From assembly GCA_017634975.1 (NCBI GenBank), contig JAGBMJ010000047.1:1-63110 (forward strand): DNA of 63,110 nucleotides, in the 5' to 3' direction. The position numbers and the translations under genes are program-made. The DNA is from Lachnospiraceae bacterium (GTDB lineage Bacteria > Bacillota > Clostridia > Lachnospirales > Lachnospiraceae). Position 1 is the stretch's first letter. Each line of letters begins with the position of its first letter. Under the pieces are notes generated by a model, which was not told where the DNA came from, did not search any database, and was given only the letters and a program-made list of their open reading frames with translations. This document shows, piece after piece, positions 50,900 through 59,686 of this stretch.

Positions 50900-51014
50900 A
50901 CAGTAGTAAACCGGGAGATGCGCTCTCCCGGTCAGAGTCTGTACACTTTTAAAGAAGCAGCAGCGATAAGGGAGCGGCGCGCAAGGCATAGTTGTGATAC
51001 CTGCTAAAAAACAG

Positions 51015-51043
51015 TTGACAGAAAGATTGGCGGTTTGTATAAT
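51015..51043 (+). promoter_or_regulatory. Consensus SigA promoter of the hflX leader
   Basis: A perfect TTGACA (51015-51020), exactly 17 bases and a perfect TATAAT (51038-51043). Transcription would begin near 51050, leaving a leader of about 320 bases before hflX. This is the strongest promoter in the window. The stretch 50900-51014 before it holds only a small hairpin (ACCGGGAGA/TCTCCCGGT at about 50911-50932). Confidence 0.88.
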
Positions 51044-51090
51044 TTTGAAAATGTAAGAAGAACTGATATATACGAAAGGAGGTAACCGAA

Positions 51091-51162
51091 ATGTTTATTC
51101 GTTTAAGACATTGTAACAAAAATCTGAATAACAATAATCGTACCTCCTGGAGATGTGTGTGA
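51091..51162 (+). CDS. 23-residue leader peptide of hflX
   Basis: ATG 51091 follows an ideal ribosome binding site (AAAGGAGGTAACCGAA). The peptide begins MFIRLRHCNKNLNNNN, then RTSWRCV, ending at TGA 51160-51162. It is rich in Arg and Asn and has no homologue that I know. Its 3' end contains TACCTCCT (51141-51148), exactly complementary to AGGAGGTA in its own ribosome binding site (51077-51084) and to the same octamer in front of hflX (51355-51362). With the terminator downstream, this is the layout of translation-coupled attenuation, as known for antibiotic-induced ribosome protection genes. Confidence 0.75.
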   Translation: MFIRLRHCNKNLNNNNRTSWRCV

Positions 51163-51224
51163 GAGCGGGATCGTTTCCGAACAATCGGTTTGTTTGTGTG
51201 AAAAGATCGATCAATAATGCTGTT

Positions 51225-51257
51225 AAGCCCTGATGCCGGAAGGTTTCAGGGCTTTTT
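51225..51257 (+). terminator. Leader terminator upstream of hflX (attenuator)
   Basis: AAGCCCTGA (51225-51233) pairs with TCAGGGCTT (51246-51254), with a T-run at 51253-51257. It stands about 60 bases after the leader peptide and 110 bases before hflX, so transcription must pass it to express hflX. The T-run is shared with the next hairpin (51253-51300). Confidence 0.85.
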
Positions 51258-51347
51258 GCTTTACAGAAAAATTCCTCCGGAATTTTCTATAAAGCAAAAA
51301 CGCTCCGGGAGGTCTGTGGAAGATAGAGAGTCTGCAAAAGCAGACCT
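51253..51347 (+). promoter_or_regulatory. Alternative hairpins of the hflX leader
   Basis: TTTTTGCTTTA (51253-51263) pairs with TAAAGCAAAAA (51290-51300), continued by AGAAAA and TTCC pairs, and its left side takes the terminator's T-run. Further on, GTCTGC (51330-51335) can pair with GCAGAC (51340-51345), or AGGTCTG (51310-51316) with CAGACCT (51341-51347), two mutually exclusive choices. Together they could switch between folds that stop or allow read-through and hflX translation. Confidence 0.6.
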
Positions 51348-51369
51348 GGTGGGGAGGAGGTAATACCCT

Positions 51370-52599
51370 ATGTATGAAAATGAAATCCGAAAAGAAAAAT
51401 ATATATTACTGATCGCCTACAGCGGAGCGGAGGAGGAGGCCGACGTATCGCTCGATGAACTGGCGGAACTGCTGGATACGGCAGACGGTATTGCGGTGAG
51501 CCGGATGAAACAGAAACTGCCCAAGCCGGATCCGGCGACCTATATCGGCAGCGGTAAGGCAATGGAACTCAAGATCAGCCTGGTGGCGAGGGAAGCAGAC
51601 GGTGTGATCTGCGATGACGAACTGACACCGGCCCAGATGCGGAATCTTTCGGATCTGTTGGATACCAAGGTGATCGACCGGACTATGCTGATCCTGGATA
51701 TTTTTGCCGCACATGCGCATACCAGCGAAGGTAAGCTGCAGGTGGAGATGGCACAGCTTAAGTACCGTCTGAGCCATCTGGTGGGCGCCGGCAAAGCGAT
51801 GTCACGACTGGGCGGCGGTATCGGAACCAGAGGACCTGGCGAGACCAAACTGGAGACCGACCGTCGGGTGATCGGCAAACGGATCGCGCGGCTCTCAGCC
51901 GAGATCAAAGAGATGCAGAAAGTGCGCTCCACGACAAGGAAGCGGCGTATGGGGCATCTGACACCGGTCGTAGCGATCGTGGGCTATACGAATGCCGGAA
52001 AGTCTACGCTCATCAATCGTCTGACGGACTCGTCTGTTCTTTCGGAGGATAAACTGTTTGCAACGCTGGATCCGACCACACGTACCTGTGTGATGCATGG
52101 CGGTCAGGAAGTGCTGTTTACCGATACGGTCGGCTTCATCAACAAACTGCCGCACCAGCTCATTGATGCTTTTCGCAGTACACTGGAGGAAGCAAAGTAC
52201 GCCGATGTGATACTGCACGTGGCAGACGCATCGGATCCGGAGCTGGATCTGCATCTGCAGGTGGTCTATAAGACACTGCGCGAGCTGGATGTCACGGGCA
52301 AACCGGTAATCACGGCGTTTAATAAATGCGATCTGCTGACCGGCGAAGAGCGGCTGATCGATGTGTATGCAGACAACTGGGTACGGATCTCGGCTAAGAC
52401 CGGATACAACATGGATGCACTGCTCGATACCATTGAGGATACGCTGCAGAAGAACCGCAGGTATGTGGAATGTCTGATCCCTTATTCCGACGGGAAACGG
52501 CTGGATCAGTTCCACCGTTACGGACAGATCCTGGCAGAAGAATACCTGGAAGACGGTGTGAGCATTAAGGCGTATATGCCGGAAAGTGCAATGCCATGA
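51370..52599 (+). CDS. hflX: GTPase HflX (ribosome splitting/rescue factor)
   Basis: HflX binds stalled 70S ribosomes and splits them; in several Gram-positive bacteria it gives resistance to macrolides and lincosamides. The 409-residue product has the N-terminal HflX domain (YIGSGKAMELK near 57, then DRTMLILDIFAAHAHTSEGKLQVE near 103-126), the GGGIGTRGPGETKLE linker near 154, and a G domain with GYTNAGKSTL near 204, DTVGFINKLPHQLIDAFRST near 255 and FNKCD near 316. The start has GGAGGAGG at 51353-51360. Expression is probably controlled by the leader. Its stop overlaps the tiny gene that follows (ATGA). Confidence 0.94.
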   Translation: MYENEIRKEKYILLIAYSGAEEEADVSLDELAELLDTADGIAVSRMKQKLPKPDPATYIGSGKAMELKISLVAREADGVICDDELTPAQMRNLSDLLDTKVIDRTMLILDIFAAHAHTSEGKLQVEMAQLKYRLSHLVGAGKAMSRLGGGIGTRGPGETKLETDRRVIGKRIARLSAEIKEMQKVRSTTRKRRMGHLTPVVAIVGYTNAGKSTLINRLTDSSVLSEDKLFATLDPTTRTCVMHGGQEVLFTDTVGFINKLPHQLIDAFRSTLEEAKYADVILHVADASDPELDLHLQVVYKTLRELDVTGKPVITAFNKCDLLTGEERLIDVYADNWVRISAKTGYNMDALLDTIEDTLQKNRRYVECLIPYSDGKRLDQFHRYGQILAEEYLEDGVSIKAYMPESAMP

Positions 52600-52757
52600 T
52601 AAGAAGCATTATGAAAAAAATAACATACGAAGATAAGTTTGATCGTAAATACTGCTGGGGAAAGACGCGCAGAGGCTGGAGATGGTATAAGCAAAGGAAC
52701 CGCAGAATATTTCGAACGATCATGAAAAGGGAAATTGCCGGGGGGAATATAGAATAA
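52596..52757 (+). CDS. 53-residue Arg/Trp-rich small protein coupled to hflX
   Basis: ATG 52596 overlaps the hflX stop as ATGA, and the frame runs 53 codons to TAA 52755-52757, five bases before the next gene. The product starts MIRSIMKKITYEDKFDRKYC and has WGKTRRGWRWYKQRNRRIFR in the middle: extremely basic, with three Trp and many Arg. It has no signal peptide or membrane helix. Such composition suits a nucleic-acid or ribosome-binding protein. No family recognised. The coupling to hflX and the filled gap argue that it is real, but homologues would be needed to confirm it. Confidence 0.5.
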   Translation: MIRSIMKKITYEDKFDRKYCWGKTRRGWRWYKQRNRRIFRTIMKREIAGGNIE

Positions 52758-52762
52758 AAATC

Positions 52763-55645
52763 ATGAAGGACCATAAACTACCCAAAAACATACAACAGGC
52801 CTTAAAGGCGAACGGCGTCGCAGAGGAGGACATCCTGTATGTCAGTCCGATGAATCTGTCGCATTCCTGTGAGTACATCTCGGGGACGGCATTTCTAACG
52901 CAAAAATATCTGGGCGTCGTGACCTGCCGGCTGCTCGGGGATCATATCTTTTATTTCCGCGGAACACAGAACCAGGAAATTGCAGCGGAAGATGCAGAGG
53001 AGCCGGAAGTGCGGTTGTACGATCTGCAGAGCCTGGAACATCTGCGTATCATGCGCAGCATCGGTTCGAATGTACTGTGCGCCGACGTTGAAGGCGAGAT
53101 GACGGAACTGGCATTGTTTACCAATACACATATGGAAACGATGCAGTTTCTGCTGCGGCAGGCAAAGCACATTTTGCAGGGGATCGTGATCGAAGAGGAA
53201 GTCAAACAGCAGGAAGAAGAGGAAGAGGAATCCCTGTACTGCCCGATCTGCGGGACGATGTATCCGGATAAGGAAAAGAAAGTCTGTCCGAAGTGTACCA
53301 ACAAGCGGACGATCTTCGGCAGGACATTAAAATACTTCTTCCGCTACAAGGCATGGATCGCGCTTTTGTTTTTCTGCTATGTCTTATCGGCGGCGATCAG
53401 CGTGGCGTGGCCGTATCTGAGCGGTACGATGCTTTACGATCACGTGCTGGCAAAGAATGAAGCTTTCCTGATAAAGTACGGCCTTGCCGGAAAGTTTACG
53501 CTGGCGCTCGGCATCCTGGTACTGATGATGTTCGGCTGCCGTCTGATCAGTCATCTGACCAATGCGGTACAGATGGCGGTCATGGCAAAGGTGGCGACGT
53601 CTACCGTAAGGGATATCAAAACCGACATCTTCACGGCGATGAGCCGGCTGTCGCTCAATTTCTTTACCAGCAAACAGACCGGTGGTCTGATGACGCGTGT
53701 GGTGAGCGATGCGGAGCGCGTGACCGAATTCTTTATCGATGGTCTGCCGTCCGTTTTTGTACAGGGTCTCAGCATCATCGTGACGTTTGTGGTGATGTAC
53801 CGGCTGAACTGGCAGATGGCGCTCATTGCCTGCATCCTTCTGCCGCTGCTGGTCTTTATGACGGTAAAACTGCGGCCGGGACTGTGGCATCTGTCGGGCA
53901 AGCGGCACCGCGCGGAAAAAGCGGTGACCTCCAAAGCCAATGACAATCTGACCGGCGCCCGTGTGGTCAAGGCATTCGGGCAGCAGGAGAAAGAGATCGA
54001 ACGTTTTGAAAAGCCCAACCGCAGGCTCTGCGAGGCGGAAGTGGATATCGTAAAACTGCGGAACCGCTTTACGATCCTCTACAATCTGGTGCAGGAGATC
54101 TCCAGCATCTGGATCTGGATCATCGGTGTGTTCTTTGTTTTAAAAACGGAGCAGATGGAACTGGGTGTGCTGCTGACCTTTGTCGGCTATGTGGCACAGC
54201 TGAACGGACCGATGAACTTTTTCTCAAGGGTATTCCGTATGTGGGCGGAGAGTATCAATTCGGCGCAGCGTCTCTTTGAGATCATCGATTCCATCCCGGA
54301 TGTGCAGGAGAGCGAACATCCGGTGCATATGCAGGCCTGTCGCGGCAGCATTGAACTGGACCACGTGACCTTTGGCTATTCCAAAAACAAACCGGTACTT
54401 AAGGATGTCAATCTGAAAGTGAAAGAGGGGGAACTGCTGGGAATCGTCGGACGTTCCGGCGCAGGCAAATCCACCCTGGTCAATGTAATCTCGCGTTTGT
54501 ACGATGTGCAGGAAGGAAGCATAAGGATCGACGGAAAGGATGTAAAAGACCTGGCATTAAAGGATCTGCGCGGCAATGTGGCGATGGTATCGCAGGATAC
54601 CTATATCTTTATGGGAAGCGTGGCGAAGAACATTGCGTACGGAAAAGAAAACGCCGGCCATGACGATATCATCCGTGCAGCCAAGCTGGCCAGCGCGCAT
54701 GATTTTATCTCGCGGATGCCCGACGGATACGATACCGTGATCGGTGCTTCCGGAAAAGATCTGTCCGGTGGCGAAAAGCAGAGAGTATCGATCGCCAGAG
54801 CGATCCTTGCGGATCCGAAGATCCTGATCCTGGACGAGGCAACGGCAAGCGTGGATACCGCAACGGAAAAAGCGATCCAGAAATCCTTAAAATATCTGGT
54901 GCAGGGACGAACGACACTGTCCATAGCGCACAGGCTGTCCACGCTGCGTGATGCGGACCGACTGATCGTAATCGACAACGGACGCATCGTGGAAGAAGGA
55001 ACGCATGAGGAACTGGATGCAATCGAAGACGGCATCTATCATAAACTATCACGGCTGCAGGTAAAGAAACCGCAGGCACAGAACAGTGAGGAAAATGAGA
55101 TGGAAATGACACAGGAAACAGAGATCAACGATTACGAAAAAGAAGCAGAGGCCATGACGGAGCTGAATATGATCACGGCGGAGGACGTTTTTGAACGCAC
55201 GGAAGGCGGCTTTGTCAATCTGACCTATAAAGGCAAACTTTACAAGAGCGTAAAGGTGGTACGGCTCTTCCCGTTTATGGATGCGGATAAGTTCATCTCA
55301 ATCCGGGAAGGGGATGAGAAAGGAAGGGAGATCGGTATCATCGAGGATCTGGCGGCATTGCCGGAAGAGACCGTACAGATCTTAAAAGAGCAGCTGGCGC
55401 TGAACTACTTCACACCGGTGATCCAAAAGATCTATGACATCAAGGATGAATATGGTTATGCCTACTTCCACGTACTCACCGATAAGGGCGAGTGCCGCTT
55501 TGCCATCAACATGGCATCCAATGCGGTGACTAAGCTTTCGGACGAGCGGCTGCTGATCTCGGATCTGGATGAGAACCGGTTCGAAGTGCGTGACGTAAAT
55601 GCGCTGACTATGAAGGAAAAGCGCAAGCTGGATCTGTTCCTGTAG
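52763..55645 (+). CDS. ABC transporter with N-terminal bPH-like domain, zinc ribbon and DUF1854-like C-terminus
   Basis: The 960-residue product has a soluble N-terminal domain (1-150, PH-like by appearance), a zinc ribbon (CPICGTMYPDKEKKVCPKC from about 159), six membrane helices (about 190-480), and an ATPase domain with Walker A GRSGAGKST near 561, signature LSGGEKQRV near 665 and Walker B ILILDEATASVD near 686. The last 160 residues (from NMITAEDVFERTEGGF) with FISIREGDEKGREIGIIEDL resemble DUF1854, seen on ABC transporters associated with cyanophycin genes. A half-exporter likely pairing with the gene at 55664. Cargo unknown. The ribosome binding site is weak, which suggests coupling with the small gene upstream. 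Confidence 0.85.
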   Translation: MKDHKLPKNIQQALKANGVAEEDILYVSPMNLSHSCEYISGTAFLTQKYLGVVTCRLLGDHIFYFRGTQNQEIAAEDAEEPEVRLYDLQSLEHLRIMRSIGSNVLCADVEGEMTELALFTNTHMETMQFLLRQAKHILQGIVIEEEVKQQEEEEEESLYCPICGTMYPDKEKKVCPKCTNKRTIFGRTLKYFFRYKAWIALLFFCYVLSAAISVAWPYLSGTMLYDHVLAKNEAFLIKYGLAGKFTLALGILVLMMFGCRLISHLTNAVQMAVMAKVATSTVRDIKTDIFTAMSRLSLNFFTSKQTGGLMTRVVSDAERVTEFFIDGLPSVFVQGLSIIVTFVVMYRLNWQMALIACILLPLLVFMTVKLRPGLWHLSGKRHRAEKAVTSKANDNLTGARVVKAFGQQEKEIERFEKPNRRLCEAEVDIVKLRNRFTILYNLVQEISSIWIWIIGVFFVLKTEQMELGVLLTFVGYVAQLNGPMNFFSRVFRMWAESINSAQRLFEIIDSIPDVQESEHPVHMQACRGSIELDHVTFGYSKNKPVLKDVNLKVKEGELLGIVGRSGAGKSTLVNVISRLYDVQEGSIRIDGKDVKDLALKDLRGNVAMVSQDTYIFMGSVAKNIAYGKENAGHDDIIRAAKLASAHDFISRMPDGYDTVIGASGKDLSGGEKQRVSIARAILADPKILILDEATASVDTATEKAIQKSLKYLVQGRTTLSIAHRLSTLRDADRLIVIDNGRIVEEGTHEELDAIEDGIYHKLSRLQVKKPQAQNSEENEMEMTQETEINDYEKEAEAMTELNMITAEDVFERTEGGFVNLTYKGKLYKSVKVVRLFPFMDADKFISIREGDEKGREIGIIEDLAALPEETVQILKEQLALNYFTPVIQKIYDIKDEYGYAYFHVLTDKGECRFAINMASNAVTKLSDERLLISDLDENRFEVRDVNALTMKEKRKLDLFL

Positions 55646-55663
55646 GAGACAAGGAGAACAACC

Positions 55664-57829
55664 ATGGTTTTAAAATATACCATACCCAAGAGGGTGGAAG
55701 AAGTGATCGCATTGGAAAAGGACGAGCACATCTACTATGCGGTGCCTTATGACATCGCGAAGGATGCATCCTTTCTGAGCGATTCCTATCTGGTGGTGAC
55801 GAACCTGCGGATTCTGGTGATCTGCAAAGGGATCGTCGAAGAGACTTACGATATTAAAGACTGCAGCGGTGCGAAGGCTGTACCGCGCGTCGGCGGAGGA
55901 CTGCTTACGATCACGCACAAAGGGATCGACCGGATCCTGGTGCATTACTCGGCGAAGCATCTGAGCCGTTATGCGTACATCGCGCGAGGGATCCATATCC
56001 TGGCGTCCGGACGCTCGGAAGAGGTGGAGAGCAAGGAATATGAAAAGACCTGTCCCGTCTGCGGACGTGCGATCCCGGGGACCCGGACGTGTCCGAAGTG
56101 CTCGGGGGAGGGCGGCTTTTTCAAGGCATTCCTGCGTATGGGCGCACCGTACAAAAAAGACTTCTTCGGGATCTTTATCCTGATGATCTTAGCAGCGGTG
56201 ACGACGCTCTTAAATCCGGAGATCCAGAAGCGGCTGATCAACGATGTGCTGAAAGAAAACGGCGGTATGCGAAAAGCGCTGGTGTTCCTGCTTCTGATGT
56301 TTTCCCTGAGTGTGGGCATCGTTGTCGTCAATATCTTAAAGAGCAATGCTTCGGCCAGACTGGGAGCACGGATCTCGGCGGATCTGAGGAGCAAGCTGTT
56401 TCGCAAATACCAGGAGCTGCCCATCAGTTTCATCAATGACCGCAGACCGGGCGAGCTGCTGAACCGTATCACACAGGATACCATGTTTATCCGGCAGTTT
56501 ATGGAGGATGTGTTCTGCAATCTGTTTGCGGTACTGTTCATCTTTATCTGGGATGTGATCTTTATGATGGCGCTGAACCTCAAACTGGCGCTCATTACTT
56601 TTGCCTTTATTCCCATTGCGGTGGCGCTGACAGTATTGTTCCGCAAGACGGTATCCCGGATCTTCCGGCTGCAGATGCGCAAAAACGATGATGTGGCCAG
56701 TGATCTGCAGGATGTGCTGTCCGGTATGCGTGTGGTGAAATCCTACGGGAAAGAAAAGGAAGAATCTGAGCGGTTCAAGACATTGTCCTATGAATTTGCA
56801 AAGATCAACTGCCGGAACGAAACGTTCTGGGCCTTCTTTTCTCCGCTGCTGCAGCTGATCATGGGATTCGGTGTACTCGCAGTCGTATACTTTGGCGGAC
56901 TGGATGTGCTGACGGATAAGATGTCGGCCGGAGAACTGTTCCAGTTTGTGACCTATACGCAGCTTTTGTTCCAGTACATCCAGTGGCTGAACCGTCTGCC
57001 GCTGCAGCTGGCGCAGCTGGGCGCATGTCTGGAGCGTGTGAATGACATTCTGACACAGGATGTGCCGCAGCAGGACGAAGAGAAAGTAAAAGATGTGGCG
57101 ATCAACGGCGAGATCACCTTTGATCACGCAACCTTCGGCTACAAATCCTACCAGCCGGTATTGGAGGATCTGAGCGTAACGATCCATCCGGGAGAGATGG
57201 TCGGTATCGTTGGTGCATCCGGCGCAGGCAAATCCACACTGATCAATCTGCTGATGGGGCTCTATGAAGTGGATGACGGGCGGCTTTTGATCGACGGGAT
57301 CGATGCGGCAGATATCCGGAAGAAGTGTTACCATTCCCAGATCGGCGTGGTGCTGCAGGAGACCTTCCTCTTCTCGGGAACAATCTTAGATAACATCCGC
57401 TTTTCCAAGCCGGATGCCACTTATGAAGAGATCATCCGTGCAGCCAAGATGGCGAATGCGCATGATTTCATCTGCAATACACCCAATGGCTATAACACCT
57501 ATGTCGGCGAAAAAGGATATTCCTTATCCGGAGGTGAACGCCAGCGGATCGCGATCGCAAGGGCCATCCTTACGGACCCGCGTCTGTTGATCTTAGACGA
57601 AGCAACAGCCAGCCTGGATACCGAGAGCGAATATATGATCCAGAAAGCGTTGAACCGCTTAACCCATGGAAAGACAACCTTTGCCATTGCACACCGGCTT
57701 TCCACGCTTAAGAATGCCGACCGCATCATGGTGATCGACAAACGCCGTGTTGCCGAGATTGGAACGCACGAAGAGCTGATGGAGAAAAAGGGCATCTACT
57801 ACAATCTGCAAATGGCACAGACTTCCTAG
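55664..57829 (+). CDS. ABC transporter with N-terminal bPH-like domain and zinc ribbon
   Basis: A 721-residue exporter half. Residues 1-120 form a bPH-like domain (DSYLVVTNLRILVICKGIVE is the typical strand pair), followed by a zinc ribbon CPVCGRAIPGTRTCPKC (128-146), six membrane helices (about 165-450) and an ATPase domain with Walker A GASGAGKST near 515, Q-loop VVLQETFLFSG, signature LSGGERQRI near 620 and Walker B LLILDEATASLD. It begins 18 bases after the previous ABC gene with AAGGAG upstream. The shared zinc ribbon and N-terminal domain suggest the two form a heterodimer. Neither has the DUF1854-like end in common: this one lacks it. Confidence 0.88.
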   Translation: MVLKYTIPKRVEEVIALEKDEHIYYAVPYDIAKDASFLSDSYLVVTNLRILVICKGIVEETYDIKDCSGAKAVPRVGGGLLTITHKGIDRILVHYSAKHLSRYAYIARGIHILASGRSEEVESKEYEKTCPVCGRAIPGTRTCPKCSGEGGFFKAFLRMGAPYKKDFFGIFILMILAAVTTLLNPEIQKRLINDVLKENGGMRKALVFLLLMFSLSVGIVVVNILKSNASARLGARISADLRSKLFRKYQELPISFINDRRPGELLNRITQDTMFIRQFMEDVFCNLFAVLFIFIWDVIFMMALNLKLALITFAFIPIAVALTVLFRKTVSRIFRLQMRKNDDVASDLQDVLSGMRVVKSYGKEKEESERFKTLSYEFAKINCRNETFWAFFSPLLQLIMGFGVLAVVYFGGLDVLTDKMSAGELFQFVTYTQLLFQYIQWLNRLPLQLAQLGACLERVNDILTQDVPQQDEEKVKDVAINGEITFDHATFGYKSYQPVLEDLSVTIHPGEMVGIVGASGAGKSTLINLLMGLYEVDDGRLLIDGIDAADIRKKCYHSQIGVVLQETFLFSGTILDNIRFSKPDATYEEIIRAAKMANAHDFICNTPNGYNTYVGEKGYSLSGGERQRIAIARAILTDPRLLILDEATASLDTESEYMIQKALNRLTHGKTTFAIAHRLSTLKNADRIMVIDKRRVAEIGTHEELMEKKGIYYNLQMAQTS

Positions 57830-57856
57830 GATATTCGCAAGGGGGGGAGAAATACT

Positions 57857-59686
57857 ATGAAGAAAAAACGTGAAATAGGGCGGCGGAGAGCCCTGGAAAA
57901 CAACTTTTATGCCTGCGGACTTTTGAGAAAGATCTGCCCGTCCTTAGTCGGACATCTGGCAATCTCAAGATTCTTAGGCTATTTTGAATGGCTGTTCTAC
58001 AGCGCCTTCTTTATGCGCTACGTGATCAATTCCTTAGAAGCCGGCGCTTCCTTTGGAACGATCATGATCTTTGTCGGGATCGTCGTGGCGGTCAGCGGTG
58101 CGATGTCTCTATACAATAATGTATTGAACGGCCATATCATGCCCATCAGCCGGGCGATTGTTAATAACGGCCTGTACAAGATCCTGTTCAAAAAATCCCG
58201 CAATGTGGAATTGGAATGTTTTGAAAACAGTGAGTTTTATAATAAATATACCCTGGCGATGGAAAAGGCGGACGAGCGCCTGATCGATACGGTGCAGGCC
58301 GTGCTGCGGACCTTTTTCGGTGCGATCGCCAGCGTGTGTGCGTTTGTCTTTATGTTTCAGGTGGATCCGATCTCGGTGCTGTTTATCATCTTTCCGGTGA
58401 TCGGCAACTTTATCTTCAACCGTATGATCAGTCATCTGGATTATGCGAGAAACCAGGATATGGTGCCGCATAACCGCCGGATCGCGTATATCAACCGCGT
58501 GATGTATCTGCCGGAATATGCCAAGGAGATGCGTCTTACCGATGTGTTCAAACTGATGCGCAGACAGTACCGTGAGGCCATTGACGGACTGGCGGACGTG
58601 ACGAAAAAGTACACGAAGAAAGCGGTGGTGCTGCACTGGCTGTATGTCATGTTCACTTTTACCTTCATCTTTGAAGGTCTGCTGATCTACGGCGCGTATC
58701 GTACGCTGGTCAGCCACAGTATGACGCTGGCGCAGCTGGCGGTCATCACCAGTATGATGGTATCTACCACTTGGATCCTGATCGGTTTTACGGAATCGCT
58801 CACAGCTTTATTTAAAAACGGCCTGTTTATTGAGTATCTGCGGTCTTTCCTGGAATATAATGAAAAGATCCCGGAGAACAGCGAAGGCGCGGATCCCGGC
58901 AAGCGCATCGAGTCTATTGAGTTTCGGAATGTGTCGTTTTCCTATAAGGATAAGCAGGTACTCAAAAATCTGAATATGGAATTCCACGAAGGGCGTACCT
59001 ATGCGATCGTCGGTTATAACGGCGCGGGCAAGACCACTCTGATCAAGCTTCTTTTACGTTTCTACGATCCGACGGAAGGCACGATACTGTTAAACGGCAG
59101 GGATATCCGGGAATACGATCTGAAGAAATACCGTGCATTGTTTGCAACCGCCTTTCAGGACCATAGGATGTTCTCCATGTCCGTGATGGATAATGTGGTG
59201 ATGGGAGAGGACATTCCGATGGAGCAGAGGGAAGAAAAAGTGACACAGGCACTGAAGCTTTCCGGAGCCTACGATAAGGTGATGACGCTGAAGAAGGGAT
59301 TGGATACGATCCTGACCCATGAGTTTGACAACGAAGGCGCTGTGCTGTCCGGCGGAGAGTTCCAAAAGATCGTTGTGGCGAGAGCATTTGTAAAAGAGTG
59401 CCCGTTCAAGATCTTTGATGAGCCCAGCAGTGCGCTGGATCCGATTGCGGAGTCCACTTTGTTTGATAATATCTACGAATCCTGTAAGGATAACACACTG
59501 GTATTCATCTCGCATCGTCTCTCTTCCGTGCAGAACGCCGACTGGGTCTATCTGCTGGCGGACAATACCGTAAAGGAAGAAGGATCGCATAAGAGCCTGA
59601 TGGAGCAGAAGGGGATCTATGCGGATATGTATACCAAGCAGGCCAGAAACTATCTGGCATTATCGGAAGGAGGTGAGGTTGCGTGA
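57857..59686 (+). CDS. ABC exporter half (third of four)
   Basis: A 609-residue ABC exporter half with six membrane helices in the first 330 residues and an ATPase domain: Walker A GYNGAGKTT near 385, signature LSGGEFQKI near 496 and Walker B FKIFDEPSSALD near 514, H-loop FISHRLSS. It has no zinc ribbon or extra domain. It is closer to the gene that follows it than to the two before (both share GYNGAGKTTLIKLL, the QDH/QDY Q-loop and DEPSSALDPIAE), so these two should form a second heterodimer. GGGGGGGAGAAATACT precedes the ATG. Its stop overlaps the next start (GTGA). Confidence 0.9.
   Translation: MKKKREIGRRRALENNFYACGLLRKICPSLVGHLAISRFLGYFEWLFYSAFFMRYVINSLEAGASFGTIMIFVGIVVAVSGAMSLYNNVLNGHIMPISRAIVNNGLYKILFKKSRNVELECFENSEFYNKYTLAMEKADERLIDTVQAVLRTFFGAIASVCAFVFMFQVDPISVLFIIFPVIGNFIFNRMISHLDYARNQDMVPHNRRIAYINRVMYLPEYAKEMRLTDVFKLMRRQYREAIDGLADVTKKYTKKAVVLHWLYVMFTFTFIFEGLLIYGAYRTLVSHSMTLAQLAVITSMMVSTTWILIGFTESLTALFKNGLFIEYLRSFLEYNEKIPENSEGADPGKRIESIEFRNVSFSYKDKQVLKNLNMEFHEGRTYAIVGYNGAGKTTLIKLLLRFYDPTEGTILLNGRDIREYDLKKYRALFATAFQDHRMFSMSVMDNVVMGEDIPMEQREEKVTQALKLSGAYDKVMTLKKGLDTILTHEFDNEGAVLSGGEFQKIVVARAFVKECPFKIFDEPSSALDPIAESTLFDNIYESCKDNTLVFISHRLSSVQNADWVYLLADNTVKEEGSHKSLMEQKGIYADMYTKQARNYLALSEGGEVA

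Noticed and set aside
51091-51369. Treating the hflX leader as a T-box or metabolite riboswitch
   Set aside because: No T-box sequence (consensus TGG-pairing bulge) and no known riboswitch core were found, while a leader peptide with ribosome binding site and an anti-binding-site sequence is present.
52763-55645. Assigning the ABC transporter to cyanophycin metabolism because of its DUF1854-like end
   Set aside because: No cyanophycin synthetase or cyanophycinase is in the window and the extra N-terminal domains differ; the domain alone does not prove the pathway.
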